Counted from the stretch's first letter, positions 1 to 5,516 are shown. The stretch is DNA of 5,516 bases from Bradyrhizobium sp. (GCA_025960445.1 JAICIT010000210.1:1-5516), one strand, 5' to 3'. The notes: a model not told the origin generated them from the sequence alone. A program made the numbers and translations.

Positions 1-707
1 ACCACCGAACCGGCGGCAATCCGGGCGCAATGGCCGACTTCGATGTTGCCGAGAATTTTTGCGCCCGCTCCAATCAATACACCGCGGCGGATCTTGGGAT
101 GGCGGTCCTCGTTTTCCTTGCCGGTGCCGCCGAGCGTGACACCATGCAGGATCGAGACGTCGTCCTCGATGACAGCCGTTTCACCGCACACAAAACCGGT
201 GGCGTGGTCGAGGAAGATACCGCGGCCGATCCGGGCGGCGGGATTGATGTCGGTTTGAAATACCGCCGAAGAGCGGCTTTGAAGATAGTAGGCAAAGTCC
301 TTGCGAGATTTGCGATAGAGCCAGTGCGCGAGACGATGCGTCTGCAGCGCGTGAAAACCCTTGAAATAGAGCAGCGGGTCGATGAACCGTGACGTCGCGG
401 GGTCACGATCGTATACCGCGACCAGGTCGGCCCGGAACGCATTGCCTAAATCCGGTTCGTCCCGCAGCGCCTCGTCATAGGTCTGGCGTATCAAGTCGCC
501 TGACAGCGCCGAATGATCCAGACGTTCAGCGATGCGATGGACTATCGAGTCCTCCAGCCGGTCGTGATGCAGCACGATCGAATAGATGAACGAGGCCAAC
601 TCCGGTTCGCGACGAACGATGTCTTCCGCCTCGGTGCGCACGCGATCCCAGATCGGGTCGAGCGCTGCAAGCTTTGCGCCCTGCGGATTGATCTGATGCT
701 TTGACAT
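1..707 (-). CDS. cysE: Serine O-acetyltransferase CysE, 3' end cut by window edge
   Basis: This cytoplasmic enzyme transfers acetyl from acetyl-CoA to L-serine to give O-acetylserine, the first committed step of cysteine synthesis. The reading frame is open from an ATG at 707 to the left edge, giving 235 residues beginning MSKHQINPQG. Residues about 15-120 form the helical SATase N-terminal domain (for example DPIWDRVRTEAEDIVRREPE and LYFKGFHALQTHRLAHWLY). From about 150 the left-handed beta-helix of hexapeptide repeats begins. D153 (in QTDINPAARIG) and H168 (in FLDHATG) align with the E. coli catalytic pair D143/H158. The acetyl-CoA-site stretches GVTLGGTGK and DRHPKIRRGVLIGAGAKILG are intact. 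About 35-40 C-terminal residues should lie beyond the edge, including the tail that binds CysK, so feedback and complex-forming features cannot be judged. The start is favoured because it gives the usual N-terminus, although the Shine-Dalgarno is weak (GAGAG about 8 nt upstream). The identification is very secure. Confidence 0.97.
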   Translation of the reverse strand, partial: MSKHQINPQGAKLAALDPIWDRVRTEAEDIVRREPELASFIYSIVLHHDRLEDSIVHRIAERLDHSALSGDLIRQTYDEALRDEPDLGNAFRADLVAVYDRDPATSRFIDPLLYFKGFHALQTHRLAHWLYRKSRKDFAYYLQSRSSAVFQTDINPAARIGRGIFLDHATGFVCGETAVIEDDVSILHGVTLGGTGKENEDRHPKIRRGVLIGAGAKILGNIEVGHCARIAAGSV

Positions 708-738
708 GTGCTGCTCTCGCATTCTCAATTTCTGATGG

Positions 739-768
739 ATTGTAGCATGAACGGCGGACGGCTGTCCC
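739..768 (-). promoter_or_regulatory. Candidate sigma-70-type promoter for cysE
   Basis: On the minus strand the -10 is TACAAT (bases 744-739). It is preceded by TGC, making an extended -10 (TGnTACAAT). The -35 candidate is GGGACA (768-763), 18 bp away, which keeps the GACA half of the consensus. The predicted transcription start near 732 would give a leader of about 25 nt before the ATG at 707. The -10 is strong and the -35 mediocre. This is read by eye and is not proven. Confidence 0.5.
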
Positions 769-790
769 GCCCCGGCAAACCTTTTGATTC

Positions 791-808
791 CGGCTTCACC
801 GAAAGCCG
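791..808. repeat. Short perfect inverted repeat upstream of the cysE promoter
   Basis: CGGCTT (791-796) and AAGCCG (803-808) are perfect 6-bp arms around a 6-nt spacer. The centre is roughly 68 bp upstream of the predicted cysE transcription start. That is a position typical of an activator site. There is no T-run on either side, so it does not look like an intrinsic terminator. It may be chance, because the arms are short. Confidence 0.35.
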
Positions 809-889
809 AAACCTAAAATATTGAAGCGGCACATGTTTCTCGGGAGCGATGGGCGCCCTCTTCCGCAACAGCCTTGGCTCCAATTGGTC

Positions 890-906
890 GGGAATTCCGG
901 GAATTC
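890..906. repeat. Tandem GGGAATTC direct repeat
   Basis: GGGAATTC occurs at 890-897 and again at 899-906, with a 9-bp period. Each unit contains the palindrome GAATTC, so the block is also nearly symmetrical. It lies in the 297-bp gap between cysE and the membrane-protein gene, about 70-115 bp upstream of the candidate starts of the latter. Apart from this, the cysE promoter, the 791-808 dyad and the ribosome binding site at 977-983, I see no gene or RNA in 708-1004. The function is unknown and may be trivial. Confidence 0.3.
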
Positions 907-976
907 AAGCGGGGCTTTCAACTATTGGTGGATTTCCGTAGACTGCGCTTGCCCGGCATGGTGATCAAGGTCAGTC

Positions 977-983
977 GGGAGGA
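977..983 (+). promoter_or_regulatory. Strong ribosome binding site GGGAGGA, oddly placed
   Basis: GGGAGGA is the only strong Shine-Dalgarno sequence ahead of the membrane-protein gene. It ends 6 nt before an in-frame ATC (990-992), 21 nt before the TTG at 1005 and 33 nt before the ATG at 1017. The spacing therefore suits only the ATC codon, and this bears on where translation of the next gene really begins. Confidence 0.5.
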
Positions 984-1004
984 CGAAGCATCACTACGGA
1001 TATA

Positions 1005-2387
1005 TTGCGCACGCGCATGGCGGACCCAGCCTGGGCGTGGACATCTGCCGTCATCATCCCGGTGATGCTGCTCGCGCCAGCGTTGTGGAACGGCTATCCG
1101 TTGCTCCAATGGGATACCGGCGGTTATCTGGCCCGCTGGTACGAGGGTTATCTGGTCCCCAGCCGCTCCACCGTGTTCGGCCTTTATCTTCATCTCGGCG
1201 AGGGCTCGAGCTTTTGGCTCGATCTCGGCATTCAGGCGTTGGCGACGCTGTGGATACTGCAGCTTACGCTCCGGGTGTTCGGCATTGTCGGGCCAGTTCG
1301 GACATTGGGGCTGGCTCTCGCATTGGTCGTGACCACCGCGCTGCCTTGGCTCGCCAGCATGCTGCTGACGGATATCTTTGCCGGCCTGTCGATCCTCTCG
1401 CTCTTTCTTCTGGTGCTTCACGACCACAAGCTTTCGACGCTCGAAAGGTACTCGCTGTTTGTATTCACCGCCTTTGCGGCGGCTACCCACAGCGCCACCC
1501 TGGCCGTGCTGCTCGGGCTCTGCTGCATAGGCTGGATCGCGCGGCCGTTCTTGCGCGGACGGATTGCGGTGGTGCCGCTGGCGCGCAGCACCCTGACGAC
1601 CGTTGTTGGCGCCGGAATGCTGCTGGCGGCCAATTTCGCCCTGTCCGGAGAACTGGCCTGGACGCCCGGAGGTTACGGCGTCGCATTCGGCCGGATGCTG
1701 CAGGATGGCATCGTTACGCGTTACCTCAGGGATCATTGTCCACAGGCCAAACTGAAGCTCTGTCCCTATCGCGACCAGCTCCCCGCCACCGCCGATGAAT
1801 TCCTGTGGGGCAAGAGCATGTTCAACGCGCTCGGGCGTTTCAAAGGCTTGAACGACGAGATGGGCTTCATCACCCTGCATTCGCTGGCCGACTATCCGCT
1901 GTGGCAGGCGGAGGCAGCGATCACGGCCACCGGACATCAACTCATAAGCGTCGGCACGGGAGAAGGTACCAACGGCTGGATTCCTCATACCTACGGGATC
2001 ATCGAGCGCTACATCCCGGCGCAAGTGAAGGCAATGCGCGCGGCGCATCAGCAGCATTGGGACATCAATTTCACTATCGTCAATTGGCTGCATATTCCGG
2101 TCGCGCTGGCGTCGATGCTGGTGGTTTTTGGGATATTCGTGAATTCAATTTGGCGGCGTCGGATCGATGATGTCGCGTTGTTAGCCGGGACGGTCTCGTT
2201 GGCGTTGCTGGGCAACGCGTTCGTCTGCGGGGTATTATCCGGACCTCATGATCGCTACGGCGCTCGCATGGTGTGGGTGGCAACGTTCACAGTGTTGATC
2301 GCCGGCCTCCGGCATTTCGCGTCGCGCGATAAACCGCCGGCCACTTACTTGCGTCGTGACAAGAACTCCAGCACGCCTGATTTGTAG
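1005..2387 (+). CDS. Multi-pass membrane protein of unknown function, GT-C-like
   Basis: The product is about 460 residues with many hydrophobic segments (roughly 13-30, 72-95, 101-138, 150-180, 198-214, 350-370, 375-412 and 422-436), so it is an inner-membrane protein. An acidic first-loop motif, LLQWDTGGYL (D37), is followed by VPSRSTVFGLYL. A second acidic site sits in SMLLTDIFAGL (D123), and HDRYGAR (415-421) lies near the C-terminus. This arrangement recalls polyprenyl-phosphate-dependent GT-C glycosyltransferases, but I see no family-defining signature. The large loop at 215-350 carries C245 and C253, a possible extracytoplasmic disulfide. The start is uncertain. TTG 1005 is used here as a conservative choice, but ATG 1017 is possible, and an in-frame ATC at 990 would best fit the ribosome binding site. 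The last 14 codons overlap the 3' end of the opposing hydrolase gene. Sugar transfer to a lipid or envelope polymer is only a guess. Confidence 0.85.
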   Translation: MRTRMADPAWAWTSAVIIPVMLLAPALWNGYPLLQWDTGGYLARWYEGYLVPSRSTVFGLYLHLGEGSSFWLDLGIQALATLWILQLTLRVFGIVGPVRTLGLALALVVTTALPWLASMLLTDIFAGLSILSLFLLVLHDHKLSTLERYSLFVFTAFAAATHSATLAVLLGLCCIGWIARPFLRGRIAVVPLARSTLTTVVGAGMLLAANFALSGELAWTPGGYGVAFGRMLQDGIVTRYLRDHCPQAKLKLCPYRDQLPATADEFLWGKSMFNALGRFKGLNDEMGFITLHSLADYPLWQAEAAITATGHQLISVGTGEGTNGWIPHTYGIIERYIPAQVKAMRAAHQQHWDINFTIVNWLHIPVALASMLVVFGIFVNSIWRRRIDDVALLAGTVSLALLGNAFVCGVLSGPHDRYGARMVWVATFTVLIAGLRHFASRDKPPATYLRRDKNSSTPDL

Positions 2388-3097
2388 ACCTTGTCGCCGA
2401 CGGCGCGCATATGGTCGCGTTTCGGGATGTCGAGGACCTCGGCGCCGCGAATGATTTTACCGAGCGCTTGTGCCGAGCCCGCGATCACATCTTCTGTGCC
2501 GACCGCGATCAGCACCGGCACCTTGATCTCGGCGACCTCCTCCTCGGTCATCAGCCGCCGCGAGCCGCGCAGGCAGGCGGCGAGTGCGCGGCGGTCCGAG
2601 CGGGTCTGATCGGCGAAGGCTCGAAAGGTGCGCCCGACCGGATCGGTTACATCCTCCAACGAGGATGCCTCGAGCGCCTCGGCGACGTTTTCGCCGGGGC
2701 CACCACCTTTGATCAGGCCAATTCCGATTCCTCCCAAAATCGCCGACCGCAACCGCTGCGGCTGGCTGCACGCGAGCCATGCCGTCATCCGCGAGCCCAG
2801 CGAATATCCCATGATGTCGGCGCGCTCGATACCAAGATGATCCATCAGCGCGGTCACATCGCTGGCCATCGTAGGGATGTGATAGAGCTCCGGATCATAG
2901 AGCTTGCTGGACTCACCATGGCCGCGATTGTCGAGCGCGATCACGCGCCGGCCGTTTCGTTTCAATTCCGAAACCCAGCTCGGATAGACCCAGTTCACCT
3001 GCTTGGTCGAGGCAAAACCATGCACGAGAACGATCGGCTCTCCCTCGCCCTCATCGAGATAGGCGATCTCAACCCCGCCGTTGTGAAAACTCGACAT
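2345..3097 (-). CDS. Alpha/beta-fold hydrolase
   Basis: This is a 250-residue enzyme of the alpha/beta-hydrolase superfamily with no signal peptide, so probably cytoplasmic. Using M-S-S-F-H-N-G-G as the start, the oxyanion-hole HG is at 26-27 (IVLVHGFAST). The conserved loop LDNRGHGESS is near 56-65. The nucleophile S99 lies in the elbow GYSLG, the acid D203 in VLIAVGTEDVIAG, and the base H229 in PKRDHMRAVG. The Ser-Asp-His triad is thus complete, and the cap between about 120 and 190 is small. The substrate cannot be read from sequence; esterase, lactonase or C-C hydrolase are all possible. Two ATGs are adjacent (3100 and 3097). The second is preferred because GGA of GGAAAG then lies 7 nt upstream. 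The reading frame stays open upstream to 3664, but that part overlaps the preceding gene out of frame and has no hydrolase character. The gene lies 47 bp downstream of the 381-aa gene on the same strand, so the two are probably cotranscribed. Confidence 0.93.
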   Translation of the reverse strand: MSSFHNGGVEIAYLDEGEGEPIVLVHGFASTKQVNWVYPSWVSELKRNGRRVIALDNRGHGESSKLYDPELYHIPTMASDVTALMDHLGIERADIMGYSLGSRMTAWLACSQPQRLRSAILGGIGIGLIKGGGPGENVAEALEASSLEDVTDPVGRTFRAFADQTRSDRRALAACLRGSRRLMTEEEVAEIKVPVLIAVGTEDVIAGSAQALGKIIRGAEVLDIPKRDHMRAVGDKVYKSGVLEFLSRRK

Positions 3098-3144
3098 CAT
3101 GCTTTCCGCTGGGTTGGGATTTGACTGAGGGCCGGCGCGAGCCG

Positions 3145-4290
3145 CTAGCCGGTTATGCCGGCGACCGCCATCGCGGGTTCGGACGAGCCCGCTGACGCGA
3201 TCTTTTTGCGCAGCCGTCGCGCTTTCTTGCGATCGAGCCACGACTGGGTCAGGCGCTCGGTGGTGGTCTTGATCGAAGAGAGCAGCCCGAACAGCGCCAG
3301 CGCAGCACCCATGATCCACATTGTGAGGTCGAAGGCGCCGGCCGCCAGCACCAGCGCGCCGCGACCCAGCAGTTTGAGGATCGCGCGGGTCTTGCCGCCG
3401 CTGGCTTCGGCCAGCCGCGCGGCGCGCGTCAGGTCTTTCGGAGTTTCGGCCACGCGCAACGTGTCCTGCGCGGCGCGAATACCGGCCTTCTCGCCCACGC
3501 GCCCAACATCCTTGGCAGCACGAAACAGCGCGCCCGCCTTCTCGGTGCGGAAAGCGGCGCGTATCGCACCGATAGTCTGACCGGGCCTCAGCACCGAACC
3601 GGTGGCGACCGCGTTCTGCAGCATCGGTGCGTCCACCACTTCGCGCGCCGAGCGGCCGGCCCATTCCGTGAGCCGCTCGCCGAGGCGGCCGACCTTGCGG
3701 GCGTCCTTCACCAGCGTCAGACCGGCCCGGGCCGGAGCGATCCCGCCGAGAGAGACATAAGTGGCCGCGGTCACCGCGAGACCGGCGGCAGCGAGACCAA
3801 GTATCAGCCGATCGGTCTCCTCGCCCATCAGCAGGTGCTTGCCTTCGCGCACCACATCCCTGATATCGCCGAACACGAACAGATCGCCGGCGACGGTACC
3901 TGACAGGCTTGCAACGTCCTCGGTATTTCCGGTCACGAGTCCGGTTGCAAAACCCCTGGCGAAATGAGAGGAGGAATTTTGTTCCGCGACGGCATCAGCG
4001 ACACGCTTGGTCAATTCATCGTTCAGGCGAATGTCCTTGGCCGTGGCAAGCTCGACAAAGCTACCGGCAAGGTCGGCGTCGTTGGCTGCGAGCGCCGCTT
4101 CGATATTGTCCGCGATCACCGCCGGGTCGTTCCGCACAACAGAATCCACCGCGAGGTCACTCAGTTCGGCGGGGTCGTCTTGGGCTGCCAGAATCACGGC
4201 GCCGTCGCGGGCATGCGGCCACAGCAGCGCGCACGTCAACGCGCACAGCACCATGCCGGACAAACCCAAACCGATCCGCAGCCGTTTCAT
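3145..4290 (-). CDS. Conserved-looking membrane-associated protein of unknown function
   Basis: I do not recognise this 381-residue protein. It begins MKRLRIGLGLSG with a hydrophobic stretch (about 5-24) that looks like a signal peptide or N-terminal anchor. No lipobox fits C16 or C20. Residues about 37-160 are acidic and helical, poor in aromatics. A second hydrophobic segment is at about 162-186 and a third at about 312-338. Between them lies an Ala/Arg/Lys/Glu-rich helical region with a repeated motif: KDARKVGRLGERL at 195-207 and AKDVGRVGEKAG at 259-270. After the last segment comes a very basic stretch, DRKKARRLRKK (353-363). A TTG at 4323 would add 11 residues and has AGGG just downstream rather than upstream, so ATG 4290 is preferred, although its ribosome binding site is also weak. 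It is the first gene of a likely two-gene unit with the hydrolase. The reading frame and composition support a real gene; the role is unknown. Confidence 0.8.
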   Translation of the reverse strand: MKRLRIGLGLSGMVLCALTCALLWPHARDGAVILAAQDDPAELSDLAVDSVVRNDPAVIADNIEAALAANDADLAGSFVELATAKDIRLNDELTKRVADAVAEQNSSSHFARGFATGLVTGNTEDVASLSGTVAGDLFVFGDIRDVVREGKHLLMGEETDRLILGLAAAGLAVTAATYVSLGGIAPARAGLTLVKDARKVGRLGERLTEWAGRSAREVVDAPMLQNAVATGSVLRPGQTIGAIRAAFRTEKAGALFRAAKDVGRVGEKAGIRAAQDTLRVAETPKDLTRAARLAEASGGKTRAILKLLGRGALVLAAGAFDLTMWIMGAALALFGLLSSIKTTTERLTQSWLDRKKARRLRKKIASAGSSEPAMAVAGITG

Positions 4291-4353
4291 CCCTAAAAAC
4301 CCGGCTTTTTCGCCTGCCCTCAAATGGTGCGCCGTTTTTTAAACACAACGGCT

Positions 4354-4389
4354 CCGACGAAAGAAGGGATAGGCCCGACGAAAGAAGGG
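4354..4389. repeat. Two 15-bp direct repeats, 21-bp period
   Basis: CCGACGAAAGAAGGG occurs perfectly at 4354-4368 and 4375-4389, with a 6-bp spacer. The 21-bp start-to-start distance is two helical turns, so both copies face the same side of the DNA. They lie 64-99 bp upstream of the preferred start of the 381-aa gene and 158-193 bp upstream of the zinc-finger gene. Such phasing is typical of paired transcription-factor sites. A recent local duplication is the alternative. Confidence 0.6.
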
Positions 4390-4398
4390 CTTCTCTGT

Positions 4399-4443
4399 GA
4401 CAACAAGATTGTGTCGAATTTGCATGAGCAAACGACCGATCGG
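4399..4443. promoter_or_regulatory. Cluster of small dyads in the divergent intergenic region
   Basis: Three dyads follow one another. The first is the imperfect GACAACA-AGA-TTGTGTC (4399-4415). The second is TTTGC-ATGA-GCAAA with perfect 5-bp arms (4419-4432). The third is the palindrome CCGATCGG (4436-4443). A fourth dyad, CGCAGC/GCTGCG (4479-4484 and 4495-4500, 10-nt loop), is farther right, and CCGTT/AACGG (4332-4336 and 4347-4351) is to the left. No clear -35/-10 pair stands out on either strand in 4291-4546, so the promoters of the flanking genes are unassigned. Operator function is only a possibility. Confidence 0.3.
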
Positions 4444-4533
4444 GGCACTAGGAATCAACTGTATCGGCCAGTATGGTGCGCAGCTTCCGATGCTGCTGCG
4501 GCGTGTTGAGTGAGTTCTGCTCCATTGCCACGC

Positions 4534-4540
4534 AAGGTGA
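4534..4540 (+). promoter_or_regulatory. Ribosome binding site of the zinc-finger gene
   Basis: AAGGTGA ends 6 nt before the ATG at 4547. It is a good Shine-Dalgarno match at ideal spacing and fixes the start of the zf-CHCC gene. Confidence 0.75.
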
Positions 4541-4546
4541 ATACAG

Positions 4547-4792
4547 ATGTCCGACCATGTTGTTCCGCACTTCCACAACGACGCAGGCGTTGCGGTGATC
4601 GAAATCGGCTCGCACGAGTTCATGTGCGTGGGCGCGAATCCGCCTTTCGACCACCCGCATGTCTTCCTCGACCTCGGCAACGACAATGAAATCATCTGTC
4701 CGTACTGCTCGACGCTTTTTCGTTTTGCCGCTGACCTCAAGCCCGGCGAGGCCCGCCCGCCCGAATGCGTCGTAAAGGACAAGGCAGCCTGA
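4547..4792 (+). CDS. zf-CHCC zinc-finger protein (NDUFS6-like)
   Basis: This 81-residue protein carries the zf-CHCC zinc-binding domain, the family of the mitochondrial complex I subunit NDUFS6. The four ligands are visible: C27 (EFMCVGANPP), H36 (FDHPHVFLDLG), and C51 and C54 (IICPYCSTLFRF). The spacing and the HP-x-V/F-F-L-D-L and C-P-Y-C contexts match the family closely. In alphaproteobacteria such as Paracoccus, an NDUFS6 homologue is known as an accessory subunit of respiratory complex I. A similar role at the inner face of the membrane is therefore plausible here, though the gene is away from any nuo genes in this window. The ATG has a strong ribosome binding site. The stop lies 7 bp before the start of the FAD monooxygenase gene, so the two are probably cotranscribed and may be translationally coupled. 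The domain call is secure; the complex I role is inferred. Confidence 0.93.
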   Translation: MSDHVVPHFHNDAGVAVIEIGSHEFMCVGANPPFDHPHVFLDLGNDNEIICPYCSTLFRFAADLKPGEARPPECVVKDKAA

Positions 4793-4799
4793 TCCAGCG

Positions 4800-5516
4800 G
4801 TGGCAGCCTCGCGCACCATCTTCGTTGCTGGTGCCGGAATCGGAGGATTGACGGCTTCGCTGGCGCTCGCGGCACGGGGATTTCGCGTTGTCGTTCTGGA
4901 GAAAGCCGAGCGCCTCGAGGAAATCGGGGCCGGTGTCCAGCTTTCGCCGAATGCCAGCCGCGTGCTGGTTGCGCTCGGATTGCAGTCGCGGCTCGCCGCG
5001 CGCGCAGTCAGCGCCGATACAATCAGCCTGATGAGCGTGCAGAGCAACGGCGAGGTCGCTCGCTTGCCGCTCGGGCAAACCGCTGCTGTTTGTAACGACG
5101 CACCCTACTGGGTGGTGCACCGCGCCGATCTGCAGGCCGCGCTGCAGGCCGAGGTCAAGGAGCATCACGACATCGAGTTGCGGCTTGGCTGCCAATTCGA
5201 GGACGTGGCCACGCACGCCAAGGGGCTGACAGTCGTTCAACGCAATGGCATGAGGCGCCAGCAGGATCTGGCGCTGGCCTTGATTGGGGCCGACGGAATC
5301 TGGTCCGCCGTCCGGCACCATCTGTTTCCCGAACTGCAACCTCAATTCTCCGGTCTGATCGCCTGGCGCGGAACGCTCGATGCCAGCCAGCTGCCGCGCG
5401 AATATGCCTCGCGCGGGGTCCAGGTGTGGATGGGCCCGAACGCGCATCTGGTCGCGTATCCGATTTCCGGCGCTCGTCAGATCAACATCGTGGCCGTGGT
5501 GCCGGGGACGTGGAAC
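4800..5516 (+). CDS. FAD-dependent aromatic-ring monooxygenase, 3' end cut by window edge
   Basis: The first 239 residues of a group A flavoprotein hydroxylase (salicylate hydroxylase/UbiH type) are present. Enzymes of this type use NAD(P)H and O2 to hydroxylate an aromatic or similar ring. The Rossmann FAD motif GAGIGG is at 11-16, with E34 ending the second strand (VVVLEKAE) to bind the ribose. GAGVQLSPNA follows at 43-52. R108 in VVHRADLQAAL and the second FAD motif GADGIWSAVR (163-172, D165) are intact. The downstream LIAWRGTL and VAYPISGARQINIVAVVPG are typical of salicylate-hydroxylase-like members. GTG at 4800 is the start because no ATG lies between the upstream in-frame stop at 4773-4775 and the FAD motif. 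Its ribosome binding site is weak, with AAGG 15 nt upstream, which fits coupling to the preceding gene. Roughly 140-170 residues should be missing at the right edge. The true substrate is unknown; 3-hydroxybenzoate, salicylate and other substrates are possible. Confidence 0.93.
   Translation, partial: MAASRTIFVAGAGIGGLTASLALAARGFRVVVLEKAERLEEIGAGVQLSPNASRVLVALGLQSRLAARAVSADTISLMSVQSNGEVARLPLGQTAAVCNDAPYWVVHRADLQAALQAEVKEHHDIELRLGCQFEDVATHAKGLTVVQRNGMRRQQDLALALIGADGIWSAVRHHLFPELQPQFSGLIAWRGTLDASQLPREYASRGVQVWMGPNAHLVAYPISGARQINIVAVVPGTWN

Noticed and set aside
30..704. Plus-strand open frames opposite cysE
   Set aside because: They are antisense shadows. The minus-strand frame is a textbook CysE from residue 1 to 235.
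791..808. The CGGCTT/AAGCCG hairpin as an intrinsic terminator
   Set aside because: Neither strand has a T-run after the stem, and it lies upstream of both flanking genes, where a terminator is not expected.
1037..1798. 253-codon plus-strand frame inside the membrane-protein gene
   Set aside because: It is a different frame of the same strand with Arg/Ala-rich translation and no ribosome binding site, so a shadow.
918..2093. Long open frame (391 codons) on the minus strand opposite the membrane protein
   Set aside because: Its translation is rich in R, Q, E, H and G with no domain, which is the usual antisense shadow of a high-GC gene. The plus-strand frame has clear membrane segments.
3101..3664. 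Upstream extension of the hydrolase reading frame, which would give a 439-residue fusion
   Set aside because: The added part overlaps the 381-aa gene in another frame, is low-complexity Arg/Gly/Ala and has no hydrolase features. The ATG pair at 3097-3100 with GGAAAG upstream gives the normal family length.
4339..5447. Minus-strand open frames across the zinc-finger and monooxygenase genes
   Set aside because: They are antisense to two genes with unmistakable conserved motifs and show no domains of their own.

Overview
The window looks like chromosomal DNA from a high-GC alphaproteobacterium, most likely of the Bradyrhizobium/Rhodopseudomonas/Nitrobacter group. This rests on the style of the proteins (a long-N-terminus CysE, a free-standing NDUFS6-type zinc-finger protein, an FAD monooxygenase of salicylate-hydroxylase type), the codon usage and the extended -10 promoter. 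It is inference from reading; no database comparison was made. I see no mobile element, tRNA, rRNA, CRISPR array or phage gene.

Layout, left to right. (1) Bases 1-707, minus strand: the first 235 codons of cysE (serine O-acetyltransferase), with the C-terminus beyond the left edge. A good candidate promoter and a short dyad lie upstream. (2) Bases 708-1004: a divergent intergenic region. (3) Bases 1005-2387, plus strand: a multi-pass membrane protein of unknown function with GT-C-glycosyltransferase-like traits. Its start codon is doubtful: the only good ribosome binding site serves an in-frame ATC codon. (4) Bases 4290-2345, minus strand: a two-gene unit made of an uncharacterised protein with three hydrophobic segments (381 aa) followed by an alpha/beta hydrolase with an intact Ser-Asp-His triad. 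The hydrolase 3' end overlaps the 3' end of the membrane-protein gene by 43 bp. (5) Bases 4291-4546: a second divergent intergenic region with two 15-bp direct repeats spaced 21 bp apart and several small dyads. (6) Bases 4547-5516, plus strand: a zf-CHCC (NDUFS6-like) zinc-binding protein, then after 7 bp an FAD-dependent monooxygenase that runs off the right edge.

How the genes relate. Only two pairings are supported by spacing: the 381-aa protein with the hydrolase, and the zinc-finger protein with the monooxygenase. No shared pathway links all six genes, and the block reads as ordinary core or near-core chromosome. The most useful leads are the start of the membrane protein, the phased direct repeats upstream of the 381-aa gene, the 43-bp convergent overlap, and the two conserved-looking proteins of unknown function. 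I found no convincing evidence of a new multi-gene system.
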